A stretch of DNA of 64,000 nt from Callorhinus ursinus (GCF_003265705.1 NW_020312785.1:130451211-130515210), one strand, 5' to 3'. Numbered from the stretch's first letter, positions 33,346-46,947 are shown. The notes: generated from the sequence alone by a model not told the origin. Translations and numbers: made by a program.

Positions 33346-34569
33346 GCTGTCCTGCTACCAGCACTTATGCTGTTGATAACAGAGTAAACAGCATATTAAT
33401 AGTAGCAGTCCTTGTTGTTACCTCTGCTCTGCACTCAGAATCTGGCCGCTCAGATGCAAACACCGATGCTGTCATAGGACTGACATTCTCACACTCACTT
33501 CCAAAATGTAAAGGTTCTCCATGCACGGGTATTTTCTTGTATTTCTTAGGAGTCCATATTAGGCATATGGAAGTTTTCACTTCCCAGAGTTTGTACCCTG
33601 CCAAGATTTCCCTTTAAGCCAGAATTCGCCAGGAGGTGATCTTACACTTGGGTATTCGAAAGGACTCTCTTTCATGAGTAACTGTGGTCTGCTGAATAAT
33701 TTTGTATTGATCACAAAGAGGCCACATCCAGGAAATGCACATGTATCCGAGGTTCTCTTTCACAGACAAGCTCCTCTCAGAGTCAGAGAACTTAGGCAAA
33801 AACTGAACCTTCCTGTCCTTTCAGGGCCTGCGGGCTCTGCAGGTCACTTTGTCTCTATAAACCATCTCTAATAATGCTTGATTTAATTTCAGCAATGTGT
33901 ATAATAATGTACATTTCTCAAGCATTATGGTTTTGCTTCTACTACTACCAAGCTACTCTAATATTGTTTAATGGTTGTGAAGTTGGCCAATCCAAAGAAA
34001 AATACTTAAAGAAAAAAAGTTGTCTTGACATTTCATACAAGTGAATTGCACTTTAATGATGACCACATGGTTAAAAAGAAAGCTACCTTTCAGCACACTT
34101 AGTAAACCTCTTTTATCAGGATGGCTTAAAGGAATAATTGACAAAACAGGGATTAGGGATTTCCATGAGTTCTAATGGAAATTTCTGAAATATGAAGTGG
34201 CTTTCACATCATCCTCGACTGTTGTTCTGACCTCCTATAGGCAATTTTGGGATTTCTTTCTTCTTCCACAAAAAAAATCTTATTCCAGAACCAAAGCCAA
34301 AATAAAGGAGGCATGTAGCCCTATTGATAATACTGTTTTGTTCAGTTCTGACTCCCCTAATGGGTTAAGTATATGTATATTGCTGCAAAGGTTAACCTGT
34401 TCTTTAGTACCTGCCACAATTTCTTGGTCCCTGCTTTGAGGACAGAAAGCAGAGATATGTGCCTGGTATTGGGCAAACAGAGAAGTATTATGGAATATGC
34501 AGAAAAAGACAAGGCTCGACACCAGGAATCCAGCACTCCCATTGCAAACACAATGGGCAAAGACAGAAC
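33346..34569. other. Intron without gene
   Basis: Frames at 33321-33617 and 34280-34638 have no recognisable domain. Confidence 0.45.
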
Positions 34570-35475
34570 GTAAGGAATATGTGAAGAACTTGTACAATCA
34601 GAAGAAAAAGACAAATGATTCAAACCAAAAGTATACAATAGATTTCATTCTATCAAAAAGAAGTCAAACATACCATATCAACTTCACAGTAGTAATTAAG
34701 GAAATATAATTTAAGACCACATGCATACAAGTTACATGAATTAAGTGTGGTGACAATACCAAGTGTTGGAGAGAATGTCAGTCAACAGGTACTCAGATAT
34801 ATTGCTGGTGAGAGTCTAAATTAATGTCATCGTCTTAGAAATGGCTCACATTATCCTATAAAATTGAATAGTCAGATTTCCTACTATTGAGTAATTTGTC
34901 TTCTAGGTAAAGTATCCTAGAAAAACTCTAACATGAATACCAGGATTTATGTTTAAGAAACATAAATAGCACTGTTTGTGAATCGTAAAAAATTAGATAC
35001 CAACCAAATATTTATGAACAGATGAAGGCAAAAATAAGTGGTGGCATAGTCACTAAATTCAATAATACCCGTCACTGAAAATGAAGTTAGAGACAACAAC
35101 ATGGATAGATCATAGAAACATAGTGTTGAGTTGAACAAGTTTTTTGGCTATATGTAGGATGGTAATATTTTTTATAAATTCAAGAGAAATGTTGTTTAGA
35201 GAAATATATGTAATGAAACTACATTAAGAAGTCAAGGGAATGATAAAGATCAAATTCAAGGTACTGGATACCTCCTAGAGATTAGACAGAATAGATAAGT
35301 GGATGGGACAGAGAAGGAGCCCATGGGTGCCCACAGCAGAAGTGATAGAGTTCTAATTGTTAAATATTTATTAGTATGTTTTATACCACATGCACATATG
35401 TTAGGTTTATTTTTATAGTTATTAAGTGTACATTAAAAAGACAAACTATGATTATATCTCTTAATGTGCTAGAAC
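34570..35475 (+). mobile_element. Old LINE-1 3' region, sense
   Basis: 'gagaatgtcagtcaacaggt', 'attgctggtgagagtctaaa', 'agataccaaccaaatattta' and 'aacatggatagatcatagaa' are in the order of the L1 ORF2 end and 3' UTR, strongly diverged. The ends are approximate. Confidence 0.7.
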
Positions 35476-35524
35476 CAGAAGACAGGAAGAGTAGAGAAAC
35501 ATGGCAGTGGCCTGAAACTGAAAA

Positions 35525-36000
35525 TTCACATTCTGAAAAACGAGCAAATGGCCAGTGAAAATAATTTTTTTTAAATTTCAGTCTTAAAAATAATTGTACA
35601 AATGCAAATTTAAAAGCGAAATGCAAATGAAGATTTTATTTCTCACTTAGGAGAAGGCAGAGATTTAAAAGAATGATCCCATTGTCATTCAGGCTACAGA
35701 GAAACGCACACTCAGGGCAGCCTTGATGGGGAGAATGAAAATTGATACATCCTTTCTATGGAATAATTTTACAGTAAATGACAAGGGCCTTAAAATATTC
35801 ATACTGATGGCTTTGCGTTTTTGCTCCTGTGAATTTATTTGTGAGAAGTAAATGTTTTTGCGTCCTTGGGAAAACAGATAGTAGCACAGACCTGTTTATT
35901 AAAAAAAAAAAAAAGAAAATAGAGACAACCTTCCTTGCTAATAAAAGATGACTGATTAAAATAGAGAATGAAAATAATAAGCAGACCTTTAAAATTTTGT
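35525..36000 (+). mobile_element. Old LINE-1 (L1ME-like) fragment, sense
   Basis: 'tgatggggagaatgaaaatt', 'gatacatcctttctatggaa' and 'ccttaaaatattcatactga', then 'tgtgaatttatttgtgagaa', match the L1ME-type ORF2 end. Confidence 0.6.
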
Positions 36001-36269
36001 TGGAGAAACGCATATATTGACATGAAAATGCTCGGTGGAAAGCACAAGTTATAGAACTTATAGAACAGTAAAAGTTTTAACTATTAAGAATTAGGTGTTC
36101 AGAATACTTAATATTCTTTATTTTAGCAGATATATATTGTATACTTTGGGGGGGTGTTTTGTGGGTTTAGGACAGAGACTGGGGAGCATATTCATAGTTT
36201 TTATTTCTGGGTCATGGGATTATCTATAATGTTCTTTCTTGACTTTATTCAGGGATTATGCGCACACTC

Positions 36270-36345
36270 AACACCTCACGGCTCAGTGCTTGGCCCATAG
36301 TAGACACTCACTAAATGTCCATTGTGGGAATGAATGCATTAAATA
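36270..36345 (+). mobile_element. LINE L2 terminal fragment
   Basis: 'cagtgcttggcccatagtag' and 'acactcactaaatg' match the L2 3' end, finishing with 'gaatgaatg'. Confidence 0.7.
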
Positions 36346-37539
36346 ATAGCTTGTGGAATTAACTAAAATGAAAGATGGGACACTTTTCATTGTGTTAATT
36401 CAGTTATATTTAACTGAAACAAGTATCCTACCTACATCAGTAGCCTTGTATTTGAGGTGTACCCTTAAAGGGGTTCATGCCTGAGTCCATTTCATTTCCA
36501 AGGAATTAACCTTTCAGAGGGACATTTGCATTTTGGAATAGTAACTTTTAAGCTAAGGTCCTGACTTCAAAGTGGTAGAGGCTCTGCAGGGGTAGGATTT
36601 CCAAGGAAATATTTTAGAGTATGAAATTTATTCTCTCAGCTCTTGAAAGATATGGTATCCGTGTACTCCACCCGTGCCCAAGGCCTCTTGTGTGCTAATA
36701 GACTCTAGATAGATTATAAATGTTATTAGCCTCACTATGTATAAAAATCATAATTACCACCTATGAGAAACTATATGTGTTATATCATTTTTTTTCCACA
36801 ACAAATAGGTGAATATGTTTTAATTAACTCATTTATATCCTATTTTATTTGGGAAAAATTTTTTATGACAACTTAGAAAAATTATATGTATAACTTTTAA
36901 AAAATTATAAAGAAGTATATTTGGGGAAAGAGAAAATAAATAATAGGAAAATGGGTTGAAACCAACTTGAGGCCAGTGCATTAAAATGCATCCTGTGAGG
37001 GAAATAATAAACGTTGCTCAGATGACCTAAAAACCTATCCCAAGAAGAGGGTCCCCACAGTCATATAGTTGATAGGGTTCATAAAATGAAGTCACCTAGC
37101 CATCTAGAGAAGCACATCCCAAAGATACAGTAAATCCAACTCTGTTTATGTGTGTTTGTGTTTTTAATAACATCCCTCAATGTAAGCCAAATTAATCATT
37201 CCCAAGCTCAGTCAGGGAAAGCAGGTCCCTGCAGGGATCCCAAACAATGTCTACAGGTACCTCGCTCTCTCACAATCTGAACTTAATCCAAAAATAAATA
37301 TTAGAGTGTCAAGATAAATAAATGGTCTTCATAGCCTTCAGGCAGTTCTCTATAAAAACTATTTTCCTCGGCCAAGGATTTTTGTGAGCATTGAGAAGGC
37401 ATGAATTTTAGGTTATACTCCCTTGACAAGGACCAAGGAGCCAAAGGCCTGCCCCACTCCTAGGAACATGGTTTTCCCTCACAGAACAATTTTGAGTCCA
37501 AGCCAAAGGGCACCAGATCATGGAAAATGTAGAGCAGCA
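36346..37539. other. No gene or clear repeat seen
   Basis: Unique-looking intron, AT-rich at 36760-36970. Confidence 0.45.
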
Positions 37540-37620
37540 CATTTAAAAGCATAGACTTTGAAGTCAGAAAAACCTGCATGTGACCCAGCTGTATGACCTT
37601 TGGATAAATCATCTCCCCTC
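37540..37620 (+). mobile_element. MIR SINE fragment
   Basis: 'gcatagactttgaagtcaga' and 'gacccagctgtatgaccttt' give the sense MIR core. Confidence 0.7.
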
Positions 37621-38279
37621 TGACTGGCCTCTTGGCATTGCTGGCCCAAATTTTATCTGCCTGGAAGTAGGGCCAGCATTAGGACTGAGTGAAAGAATGC
37701 TTGGAGGTGCCCTGCATAGAGCTTCAGTTAGGCCTGATTTGTCCATCAGCGTGGGATATTTATAAGGAGGCGGGGATTTGTGAGAAGAGGAAGAATGTGA
37801 AGTACTTGAAGAGAAAGTAAAAATGGAAAATAATAATATCGAGAGCGAAGACTCTTTTGTCAGGCAAGGACAGCTACCTCAGCAGAAGCAACTGGATTCA
37901 AGGATGCATTTTCCTCCGTTGGTTTTATTTTCTTGGGCCACTGGAAGGAATAGTCCATGAACACACTCCCATGCACGTTGACCCTCCCCACCCAGCCACA
38001 TCCCCCAGATGCCCACTTTCAACCCTGACAGGAGGAGACATTTTATGTGTCCAAACGTTGAAGCCTTTTTTTGGTGTGGTCATTGAGGTCCTGATATGTG
38101 CAGTAGTATGTTGTTTTTATTTGGGGGGAAGTATGAAGTATTCCCTAATCCTATTGTGGACTTGCATTACAGAGCCCAGCAGGAGACATTTAACTGGCAA
38201 GTTCTCTCTGAGGTCACAGGGTGCCACATTTTTTTCATGGAAACCTTCAACTGCTCAAGTAAAGAATGTGTTTCTTTAA
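37621..38279. other. Intron without gene
   Basis: The 140-codon frame at 37857-38279 has no recognisable domain and no splice or promoter context. Confidence 0.45.
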
Positions 38280-38540
38280 CAGGCAAATGAAAAAGAGACT
38301 GCTGGGTGATTCCTTGAGGTATGCTTAATTAATTCCAATCTATTAATGATGGCAATTTTCTAGTTTCAGATGATAAATGGCAGCTCTTTCTAAAAGGCAT
38401 CTTGAAGAGAAAGCATCTCCCTACCCCCAGATTTTTTTTTCTTTGTCCTTGGCTACTTCTGTCGCTCGCTGCTCAGAATGAGCTCACATCAGTAATAGTC
38501 ATAAATGATTTACAAAAGTAATTCCTGTCTAATCACTTGG
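38280..38540. promoter_or_regulatory. Candidate conserved non-coding element (homeodomain-site rich)
   Basis: Repeat-free sequence with TTAATTAATT at 38327-38336, CTATTAATGATGG from 38340 and several ATAAATGATTT-like sites. The base pattern resembles conserved developmental enhancers. Inference only; no alignment was made. Confidence 0.25.
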
Positions 38541-40561
38541 GACTTGGAGGTTTTATGATGTTGCCAGATGTGCCATCAAAAAAAAAAAAATCATCCGGTT
38601 CAGAAACTTGTGATAAATCGAGTCAGAATCCATTAATTCCCTGAAGACGACTGGTTGGTTTGCGTGGATTTGTGTTGGGGTTTTGCCCATCTTCTTCCTC
38701 TTCTCTTTACCCCTGTGTTCAAGTGCATAGAAGACAAAAAGAATTCTGTAAATACAAAGCTCATGAGAGGTTGTTAGCATTTATTAAAGACCCTAGCACA
38801 ACTTTTATGTTTTTCTCATGTGGGAAGAGGACGTTTAGTCCAAAGGGTGGGAGGGGAAAATGTGAAAAGCTCCGGGGGATCCTATTTCTCACATAGACTC
38901 TGTCTGTCACGCACAATGCTGGTGCTTCGAATATTCTCCTCTTTTGAATGAAAGTTCCCCTCCGAATTCATCTTTACTTCCTCTGGACCCTCACCACATG
39001 AGTGTTCTATCTCTGATAAAGAATTTTTGCTATTCCACCTTTTAAGTGGTTAGCGGTTTAAACATTTTTCCCTCCCATGAAATTGTCATCTTGTTGAGTG
39101 CGAGTCCCATATTTTCTCCAACTACACTTCAGATGATGTCTTTCACCAGGGAGAGTCTAACTAATTTTGGTGAGTGAAGGAAAGAATCCCCAAATGGATG
39201 ACTGTGAATTTTCGTCCCAAAGCACATGGGGGAATAAATGGAAAGATCCACATTGAGCTTTTTAAACCACTTTGTTGGATTGCATACAGTAACTAAGCTG
39301 GGCAATAGAAGACTTTAAATCAACTTATACCATCTACCCAAGGACTTGAAATGATACCTTCCCAATCAGGAATTCTGCATTCCTTAAATTACAGGCTCTC
39401 AGTGGAGATTAAATTATTTGTAATCCAGTGTAACAAGGCACAGTAGTGTGCTTTGATGACAACTCTTTAGGGAAAAATTTCCCCATGTTGTCTCTGATTA
39501 CAAAGTCAAGGAATGTGGTAAATTTGCTGATGTATAGGTTTTCTTTTAATGTAAACACAAGCAAGGAAGGGGGCAGGGAATGTGGAGTCTTTTGGGGGAA
39601 GAGACTGAGTGTTGACATAATTCAAAGTCTGGAGGTGCTTATTTAAACAGCTTTGCAGAAGTGCACCAATGACTAAGAGTTTGAGTGTTCAAAATCTAAT
39701 ATTTACATAATTCTTCATCTTTGGCTCATCTAGGACATAAAGGTAGTATTTTTTGCCCAGAGACTGTAAATATCAGGATAGGAGTCAGAGACCTTTTTGA
39801 TAACATTCTGTCAATACAACTAAATAACATCTCATAGTTGAATAATTTATAGATCAAACAGAGGGAAGCACTGTAGCCTCCTGGGGCCCCTCATAAGCTG
39901 ATGATTCTCCAGATTTCCTGCTACCCTTTTAAACAACCTTGATGGGTAGAAACGAATGTAATTTGCTTTAAAACTATTAGTCAATCATATTGGGGAGTTA
40001 GCTGTTTTCAAGGACTAAATTTACAATGAAGATAGTTAGACATTAGCCACTACAACTTGGATAACTTTCTCATGTTAATTATTAGATACTCTAGCCTGTA
40101 ATTTATTTTAGTGCATGTGTTTATTGAATAGAAATAGCTCATCAATGTCCCAATATTGGAACATCAGAATATATCAGAGTATAATCTTATCTAAAGTGTA
40201 ACTCTAGAAAGTTAAACTGTATTTTCCTCACTTTAAGTTTGGTTTTGGTCCATATGCATACACAGTTTTATATCATTGTAGTCATGAAGCAAAGACAATT
40301 TTTGTTTATGGTTCTATTTTTCTTTCTCTTACAATCGCATGCTGTTGCTTATTACTCCATTGAATGTTATTGAGGATATTGCTTGCTATATTCAACAATG
40401 TTGTCTTTATGAGCCATTATAGGGGAAAGATCTTTTCTGTTTTCAATCTTACAGTCATGTTTCTAGGGAGGAAAAAAAAAATCACTGTATGCCCATGGAG
40501 ACTCATTTGGTGATCGCATCTCCCTTTTGGTGCTGCTTCCTGGAAGGCTTAGAGTCACCTT
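38541..40561. other. Intron without gene
   Basis: Mostly unique-looking. Possible old L2 sequence around 38990-39170. Confidence 0.4.
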
Positions 40562-40573
40562 TGTAGTTCACTT

Positions 40574-40761
40574 TTTTTTTTTTTTTAAGATTTTATTTAT
40601 TTATTTGTCCGAGAGACCACAAGCAGGGGGAGCGGACGGCAGAGGGAGAAGCAGGCTCCCCACTGAGCAAGGAGCCCCATGTTGGACTCAATCCCAGGAC
40701 CCAGGGATCATGACCTGAGCAGAAGGCAGATGCTTAACTAACTAAGCCACCCAGGCGTCCC
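40574..40761 (-). mobile_element. CAN-SINE, antisense
   Basis: Poly-T, 'ttatttatttatttgtccga', 'ggcagagggagaagcaggct', 'gggatcatgacctgagcaga' and 'aagccacccaggcgtcc'. Duplication tgtagttcacttt at 40562-40574 and 40763-40775. Confidence 0.96.
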
Positions 40762-40845
40762 GTGTAGTTCACTTTAAATATAGGACTAATGGTGAACATT
40801 TTCCAGATTTCCTGCCCTTGTGCATTACATTTTTCTCTCTCATCC

Positions 40846-40887
40846 AGTTCACTCTGTTCAACCAGTTTTCTGATTTAGTTCAGTTCA
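40846..40887 (+). promoter_or_regulatory. Cluster of four GTTCA half-sites
   Basis: AGTTCA at 40846, TGTTCA at 40855 (three-base spacer, DR3 layout), and AGTTCA at 40877 and 40882 sharing one base. They resemble nuclear-receptor half-sites; function is unknown. Confidence 0.25.
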
Positions 40888-41110
40888 TTTTATGTATGTT
40901 ATATAAAGCACTTAAAATTCTTTTTACAGAAATTTTCCTTTTATTATTATAATATGTGCTTCATAATTATTGTTTTAGTTTCTGTATGACATTCTATGGA
41001 GTGGAGGTAAATTATTATATGCTCTTTAGCATTTAAGTGGTTTCTATTTTATTCTACTGATGCAGTAAATAATAACTTTCACATCCAAATTTTTTCTTAT
41101 GTCCATTTTT

Positions 41111-41306
41111 TTAAAAGATTTTATTTAGGGGGGGATGTGTGCACACAAGCAGGGGGAGGGGCAGAGGGAGAGAGAGAGAGAATCTCAAGCTGACTCCATG
41201 CTGAGCATGGAGCCTGACATGGGGCTCAGCCCACAACCCCAAGATCATGACCAGAGCCGAAATCAAGAGTCAGATGCTCAACCGACTTGAGCCACCGAGG
41301 TGCTCC
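41111..41306 (-). mobile_element. CAN-SINE, older subfamily, antisense
   Basis: 'aaaagattttatttaggggg', 'aagatcatgaccagagccga' and 'aatcaagagtcagatgctca', then 'gagccaccgaggtgctcc'. Duplication tcttatgtccattttt at 41095-41110 and 41307-41322. The 'GCCGAAATCAAGAGTC' block marks an older subfamily than most other copies. Confidence 0.93.
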
Positions 41307-41322
41307 TTCTTATGTCCATTTT

Positions 41323-42059
41323 TAAAAATCATTTTCTTTGGATAAATTTTCAAGAATGAAATAGCTTATTCAAAAATTTTGCTCTGGCAACCAGCTTCAG
41401 TCTAATTTTACCCTTTTTTGAAAGTAGGTAGGAGGATTAATCCATGATAAATCTGTATTTATAGGTAGACTAAAGGATGTAATTATTGCTGAAAATTTAC
41501 TTTTTATTGGAAGTAATTGAAACTTCATGTTCTGGTCTACTCAGTGAATATCTCACTTCTATGCGGAAATAGGGCAAAGGGAATCTGGGCTTCAGAAGTC
41601 TCAACAATCCTCCCTGATTAATGGAAGAGAAATTACTGACAATAAAATAAATTTACTCAATAAAATATTACATAGACACTAAATGTGACATTTTAATACA
41701 TCTCTAATAAGATTTAAAAGCTTCATGTAAAGAACCTATCATGTTCTTTAGTGATTTAGCATTTAGTGACTCCCCTTACCATCTATATTTTCCATCTGTG
41801 GTTCATAACTGGAGGTAGAACTGTCCCGCAAAAGAATTTGGAGACGTGTAGGAATTTTTTTGGCTTGTCATTTACAACTGAGGGCTGCCATTGGCAACTT
41901 ATGGGTGCCAGCCAAGTGTGTTCAACATCTTTACTACACCAGACCATCCTGTACCACACACAAAAAATTGCTCTGATCAAAGAAGCAGCCTCCATTGAGA
42001 AATAAAAGTGTCTATAAACTGGTCTTACTGAACCTCGGATGGTTGACTTCGTGCCTGGT
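41323..42059. other. No gene or clear repeat seen
   Basis: Unique-looking intron. Confidence 0.45.
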
Positions 42060-42180
42060 CCATTAGACAAACACTGGCTGAGCACTGACTGTATACCAGG
42101 CACTCCTCAAGGCACTTAGAATATACATGTGAATCAAACAGAGTCAGTCCCTCATGAAACTTACCCATTCTAAAAAAGGG
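42060..42180 (-). mobile_element. LINE L2 3' end, antisense
   Basis: 'tgagcactgactgtatacca', 'ggcactcctcaaggcactta' and 'gaatcaaacagagtcagtcc', then 'ctcatgaaacttaccc', in antisense L2 order. Confidence 0.75.
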
Positions 42181-44632
42181 GCTCCTAATAAATCTTGCTT
42201 CAGGCCATGTAAATGGAAAAAGCAACCTGTAAAGCTTCATTCACCATATCATCAAATATGCAAAAGGAAACTGAGTTACAGAGATGGGCCTCCAGTTGTA
42301 GCCAACATTCCACACAATGGAAAAGCATTCTAGCCCTTGGTCAATCAACCCACCCCTTTTGATTTTGACCATTTTGGCTTAATTGTTCCTCTCTCTTCCA
42401 CTGATCCGACCTTCCCCTAAACCCAAGATTTTACATTCTACTTAAACCATAGAAAATTCATCTCTTGTAGAACGGAAACCATCCTGCCTTGGGTGTTTAG
42501 ATACCGCAAAGACTGTTCCAGTGTAGAAAGAAGTCTTTAAAAAATTTATTTTAAAGCAAAAAATAAATCTGTTAGCACTGGCGTGAAAAGTTAAGAACAT
42601 TAAAACATTAAGACCCTAAAAAGTTCAGAAATCACTTCTCTGTTCTATCAAACGGCAATCTGATTGTGCTTTTTATTGTTTTATATGTTTCAATTAACTC
42701 AATTGTAATTGCTTGTCAGCATTTCATTCTAAGCAATAAATTTGTCATAAAAAAAGAGTAGAAATAATCAAATTTCGTTGTTCATCATTGTTAGTGTTTG
42801 TTCCCCTATCTGTTCCTGCTACTCTGGAATATATTCTCTTGCTAGCAGCTGTTGTGATATGTTTTATAGGGAGATGTTTTAACAATTTTCTTTCAGTTAT
42901 ATATGTAGATTATTGCTTTTCAGAGTAAGAAAGGAAATGATCAGATGGGAAAGGAAAAAGGGAAATGGAGAATATATAAAACATGCGCAACGTGTACATT
43001 TTATGTATTTATATGACATTTACATACTATATACTTAGCTTTAAAAAATATATCAACATTTAAAATTATTTATGTTATTAACCAGTTAGTAAAATGATGA
43101 TTAGCTATGCAATTTGAAGGAAGATATTTATGTATTAAGATTAGACTGCTGGATATTGTTGATATCTGTGAACCCCAGTATCAAATTGTTCCAATGTTTG
43201 CGCTGGTCTGGACCTCTTTGAACACTCAGTGTTACTCTCTTCTGATTCTCCTGACTTCTCATTCAGGCATGCTTGAAGGAGGGTGGTGGAAAAGTATACT
43301 AATTTATACGAACGGGCAAGTGACTAATAAGATTAACTATCTTAAACAGCCCTTAGATCTTTTAACAGAAATACAAGTTTTACCTGAAAATATTAAAATC
43401 TAACTCGAAAAGTGCATATTTAGCATCAGTATTTCAAAGATGAGATATTTCTTGGTACAAAAGATCTTTGTAGTACCACTGAAATTACATCACACAACTG
43501 TTGCCTGTTCTCCCTGTTGTTCTTGATAGGAGAATTTCCTTTCCAAACAGTTTCACCTGTAGATATTTATCTCTTACATACCTACTAATTAATTCCTTAT
43601 CAATGAGGGCCTTAATTTTGAATCAGGTCACTTAAAAATATGCAATATCTTCTATGCTCAATTTCTGATGCTATAATTTGTAAAAAGCTTTATACTACTT
43701 ATTCATGGGCTATGGAAATAGATTTTTAACATCATTGGATTTGGTTGGTAGGTTTCTGTAGTAACATGCTAAAGTAATATTTCCTAATATGATTCAAAAA
43801 AAAGACTTGTGGCATTAGCTTGGTTATCCCTAATATTATACTCAGTTTCTGCATTTACTCCAGATAAATCTATCAAATTTCATTCCTATTACTGTTCTCT
43901 TCATCTTTACTGAATTTCCAAGCATTTTCTTAACATCTTATAAAGTTCATTGAGTTTAAAATGCTTTTTATGGAACAAAGATGCATTAAAAATTTAACTT
44001 GATGGTGAATTTCAATTCGGTGAATTGTATTTTACCATTGACTTATTGTGAAATTACAATTTCATTCCCAGAACGAAAAGAAAAAGGGGGGGCTGCTAAA
44101 TAAACCTAAATTACAATTACATATAGAAATTCTGTGAATCTGATCACATATTTAAAGCAAAAACCATAATGCTTTCATAAAACATGCATAGTGATATAAT
44201 ATCAAAATATAAACAACTACTATAACATACTCAAAGCTATATATATCTGAAATATATTCAGTCTGTTAATTTCCTAGAATCAGTGTTTCAGTATTTGTGA
44301 CTCGATTTTAAATCAATTATTTGGTTAGTGACTTAATGCGAACAAGGCTCTTGGGGAATTTTGTGGTTATGTTTTCTTTGTTCTGTTTGCTTCATTTCAA
44401 AACCGTTCATCATGGTCAGCATCTACCTGTAGAGTAGGTTATCAGGTGTACCATTAATAGAATTTCTGATTTACACAATCTCTTATATCTGTAGATGAAA
44501 TCTCCTTAGTGCCTGACTTTTAAGGGACATTCTTATGCCTCGCTATTATTACATCACTCAAGGGGAGCCCTGATGGGCCAGGAAAGAAAAAAAAAAACTC
44601 CAGATGTATCTTTCAGCTTCTTAGTTTGGCTT
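42181..44632. other. AT-rich intron
   Basis: No exon or named repeat. 42640-42800 is repeat-free with several CAATTA/TAATTG-type sites, a weak conserved-element candidate. Confidence 0.4.
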
Positions 44633-45060
44633 CCCTTAGAAACAGACTCTGAGACAAAGATTTGAAGGCAACTCGTTATATTAGGTGGTGCAGGAAATTA
44701 GGGGAGTGGAGGTTAACACTGGTAAGATTAGGAAGCCAAGGTAATATGCATTATCATACAAATTACCATGTGGGCAACTGGTACTTAATTCCTCAGGAGG
44801 ATTCTGGGAGACAGTGTAGAACCTGCATCTGGGTGACCCCACCCAGGAGCAAGCAGCTTGATGATTTACCCAGCAGCCCACTGACTGAGGTTCTCCAGTA
44901 AAGAGGCTCATTGCCCAGCATTTCCAGCTCCCAAACCCACGGTGGAGATGGGTGCTGGGGGCCAGAGAAAGCCCTCTCGCAGGGAGTTGAGATGCTCTCT
45001 GGCCAACTCCCCACCTCCAGGGACAGCATCTGCTGAAGCAATTTTGAATTCGTGGCCACC
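44633..45060. mobile_element. Possible old LTR fragment
   Basis: 'agaaacagactctgagacaa', 'gattctgggagacagtgtag' and 'ctgggtgaccccacccagga', then 'gatgatttacccagcagccc', look like a repeated LTR family I cannot name. The 146-codon minus-strand frame at 44681-45121 lies across it and is probably fortuitous. Confidence 0.35.
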
Positions 45061-46384
45061 TAGCCTTTTGATCATCAGAGAAATATCGCCCTGCCATTTC
45101 TCTATAAAATGAATGAATCACTGCAAATATTTTAAAAACAGCATAGATACTAGCTACCCTCAGATGCCTCTTGTAGTGTATCTAATTGCCCAAATATCTA
45201 TATACTATATAGGCTAATATTATAGCTAAATGTTTGCCCAACTCTACTTTACCAGCCCTGGAAATATTCCATCTTGGATGACCCCCACCCTGGTCCCATT
45301 TGCCCATGCGGTAAAAGACCTCCCTCTGGAATTTAAATTCCGGGTGTCCTTTCCTTATTAAATTGATATTTTAAGCCTTCTCCAAGTGAAATTTCTAATT
45401 CTAAAGAGGCAATCTCTATTGCTCACTCAAGTTTTTACTCCTAAATCATTCAGGTCACATTTTAACATTCGCGAGTAAAAATGTATAAATTGCTGATGTG
45501 TTATATTGAATATTTTGCTTGTTGGTCAGAGAATAATGAGGTCATTTGCCTGGGGATATAGTTCCAGCTTAGGTGTACTAAGTATATTTTTTATCTTGAG
45601 CCTTAACTGAAGAAATCTCTAGGGGTCAGCCCCGTGCCCATTGAGAAAACTTTTCATTCTAAGCTTCATATGGGTTTCAGGAACCATTTTAAAGAAAAGT
45701 GGATTACCGTGTTAATAGTGTTTGGATGCAGCATGAAAGCCCAATGAGACAAAAATTCTGTTGGGAATCACTGTAGATTAGAGAGACCCTAATTACTCCA
45801 TTATTCTTCCTGAAAAAATATGGACCCCCCCAATCATGCCTCTTATCTTTCAGGAGATTCCCCAAACCCTGGCTTTACTTTTCCTCACCCACATTTCAAA
45901 CTCACCTTGACTGATGGCTACCCTGAGTGTTGGAATCAATTTTTAGTGGCTTTGTAGTAGTCCCAGGCATGTGGCATGGGACAGTTCTTGGGCTCAGAGC
46001 TACTCAACCATGTATAAGTGGATCACAGTGAATTCCATGAAAGGAAGAGATTTGCCCCTGACAGCTTTCTTTTCCTAGTTGTTTGCTTCTTTCTTAAGAA
46101 AGCAGTGTTTCTTTCTTCAAGTCACAGAATCATGAGATAAAATGAGAAGGAACTTTGAAAATACATGATCAAGTTTAGTGTCCTTACCCTAACAAGAAAC
46201 TTGAGATTGCTTAAGGAAAACAGCAGATCTGGCCCACGTACTCACGTTGCCTCTTTCCCAGTTCAATGTTCTTACATAGTCCACAAAATACGTACCAAAA
46301 CACATGAAAAAAAAACAAGTATTCATTTTTAACAAGTGGTGATAACTAGTAAAATTACCAAACAAAAATAAAAATGTCAGGATG
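45061..46384. other. No gene or clear repeat seen
   Basis: Unique-looking intron. Confidence 0.45.
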
Positions 46385-46592
46385 CCTTTTATCGCCTGCT
46401 TCATTTTTTCTGTACTTCTAAAACCTTTTAGTATACCAGATCATCTTTTACTTATTTATTTTGTTCCTCTGCCTCTGCTAGAACAAAAACTCCAAAAGAA
46501 TAAGGATTTTTGTCTGTTTTATTCCCTGAGGGTACTCCAGTCACACAGAACAACATCAAGGTGCTCAGTAAATATTTGCTGAATGAGTGAAT
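46385..46592 (+). mobile_element. LINE L2 3' end, sense
   Basis: 'aacaaaaactccaaaagaat', 'aaggatttttgtctgtttta' and 'gtgctcagtaaatatttgct', then 'gaatgagtgaat', form the typical L2 tail. Confidence 0.85.
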
Positions 46593-46947
46593 ATATGGAA
46601 TCCAGACTCTTTATATAGTATATTTTATTGTTTGGAATTAAATCCTAAGGATCCAAAGATCTATATTTCTTTCAGATGAAGCGAATTTTACAATAGGAAG
46701 AAGTTCCTACTCTAATACTCTGAAAATCTGAATTATCAGATATCAGAATAAATTCCCTTTGGAGATCATGATTCATCAAAAAGCTTACCCACATATTGAC
46801 AGTTACATACTGATTGCTCAGCTTTATGTCAGTGACTCAGTTGGATTTCTGCTGTTGACTTTTCAGACAAGTCATTTGCTCTCATTTAACATTTTTTTTT
46901 TCTATATTTAAAAATTTTACAAATAAGGCCCATCTTAAGAGCTCCCC

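Noticed and set aside
37857..38279. 140-codon open frame, plus strand
   Set aside because: No recognisable domain, no splice or promoter context, and an overlapping frame of similar quality; expected by chance in a window this size.
44681..45121. 146-codon open frame, minus strand (longest in the window)
   Set aside because: Spans a block that looks like an old interspersed repeat; no domain recognised and no start context.
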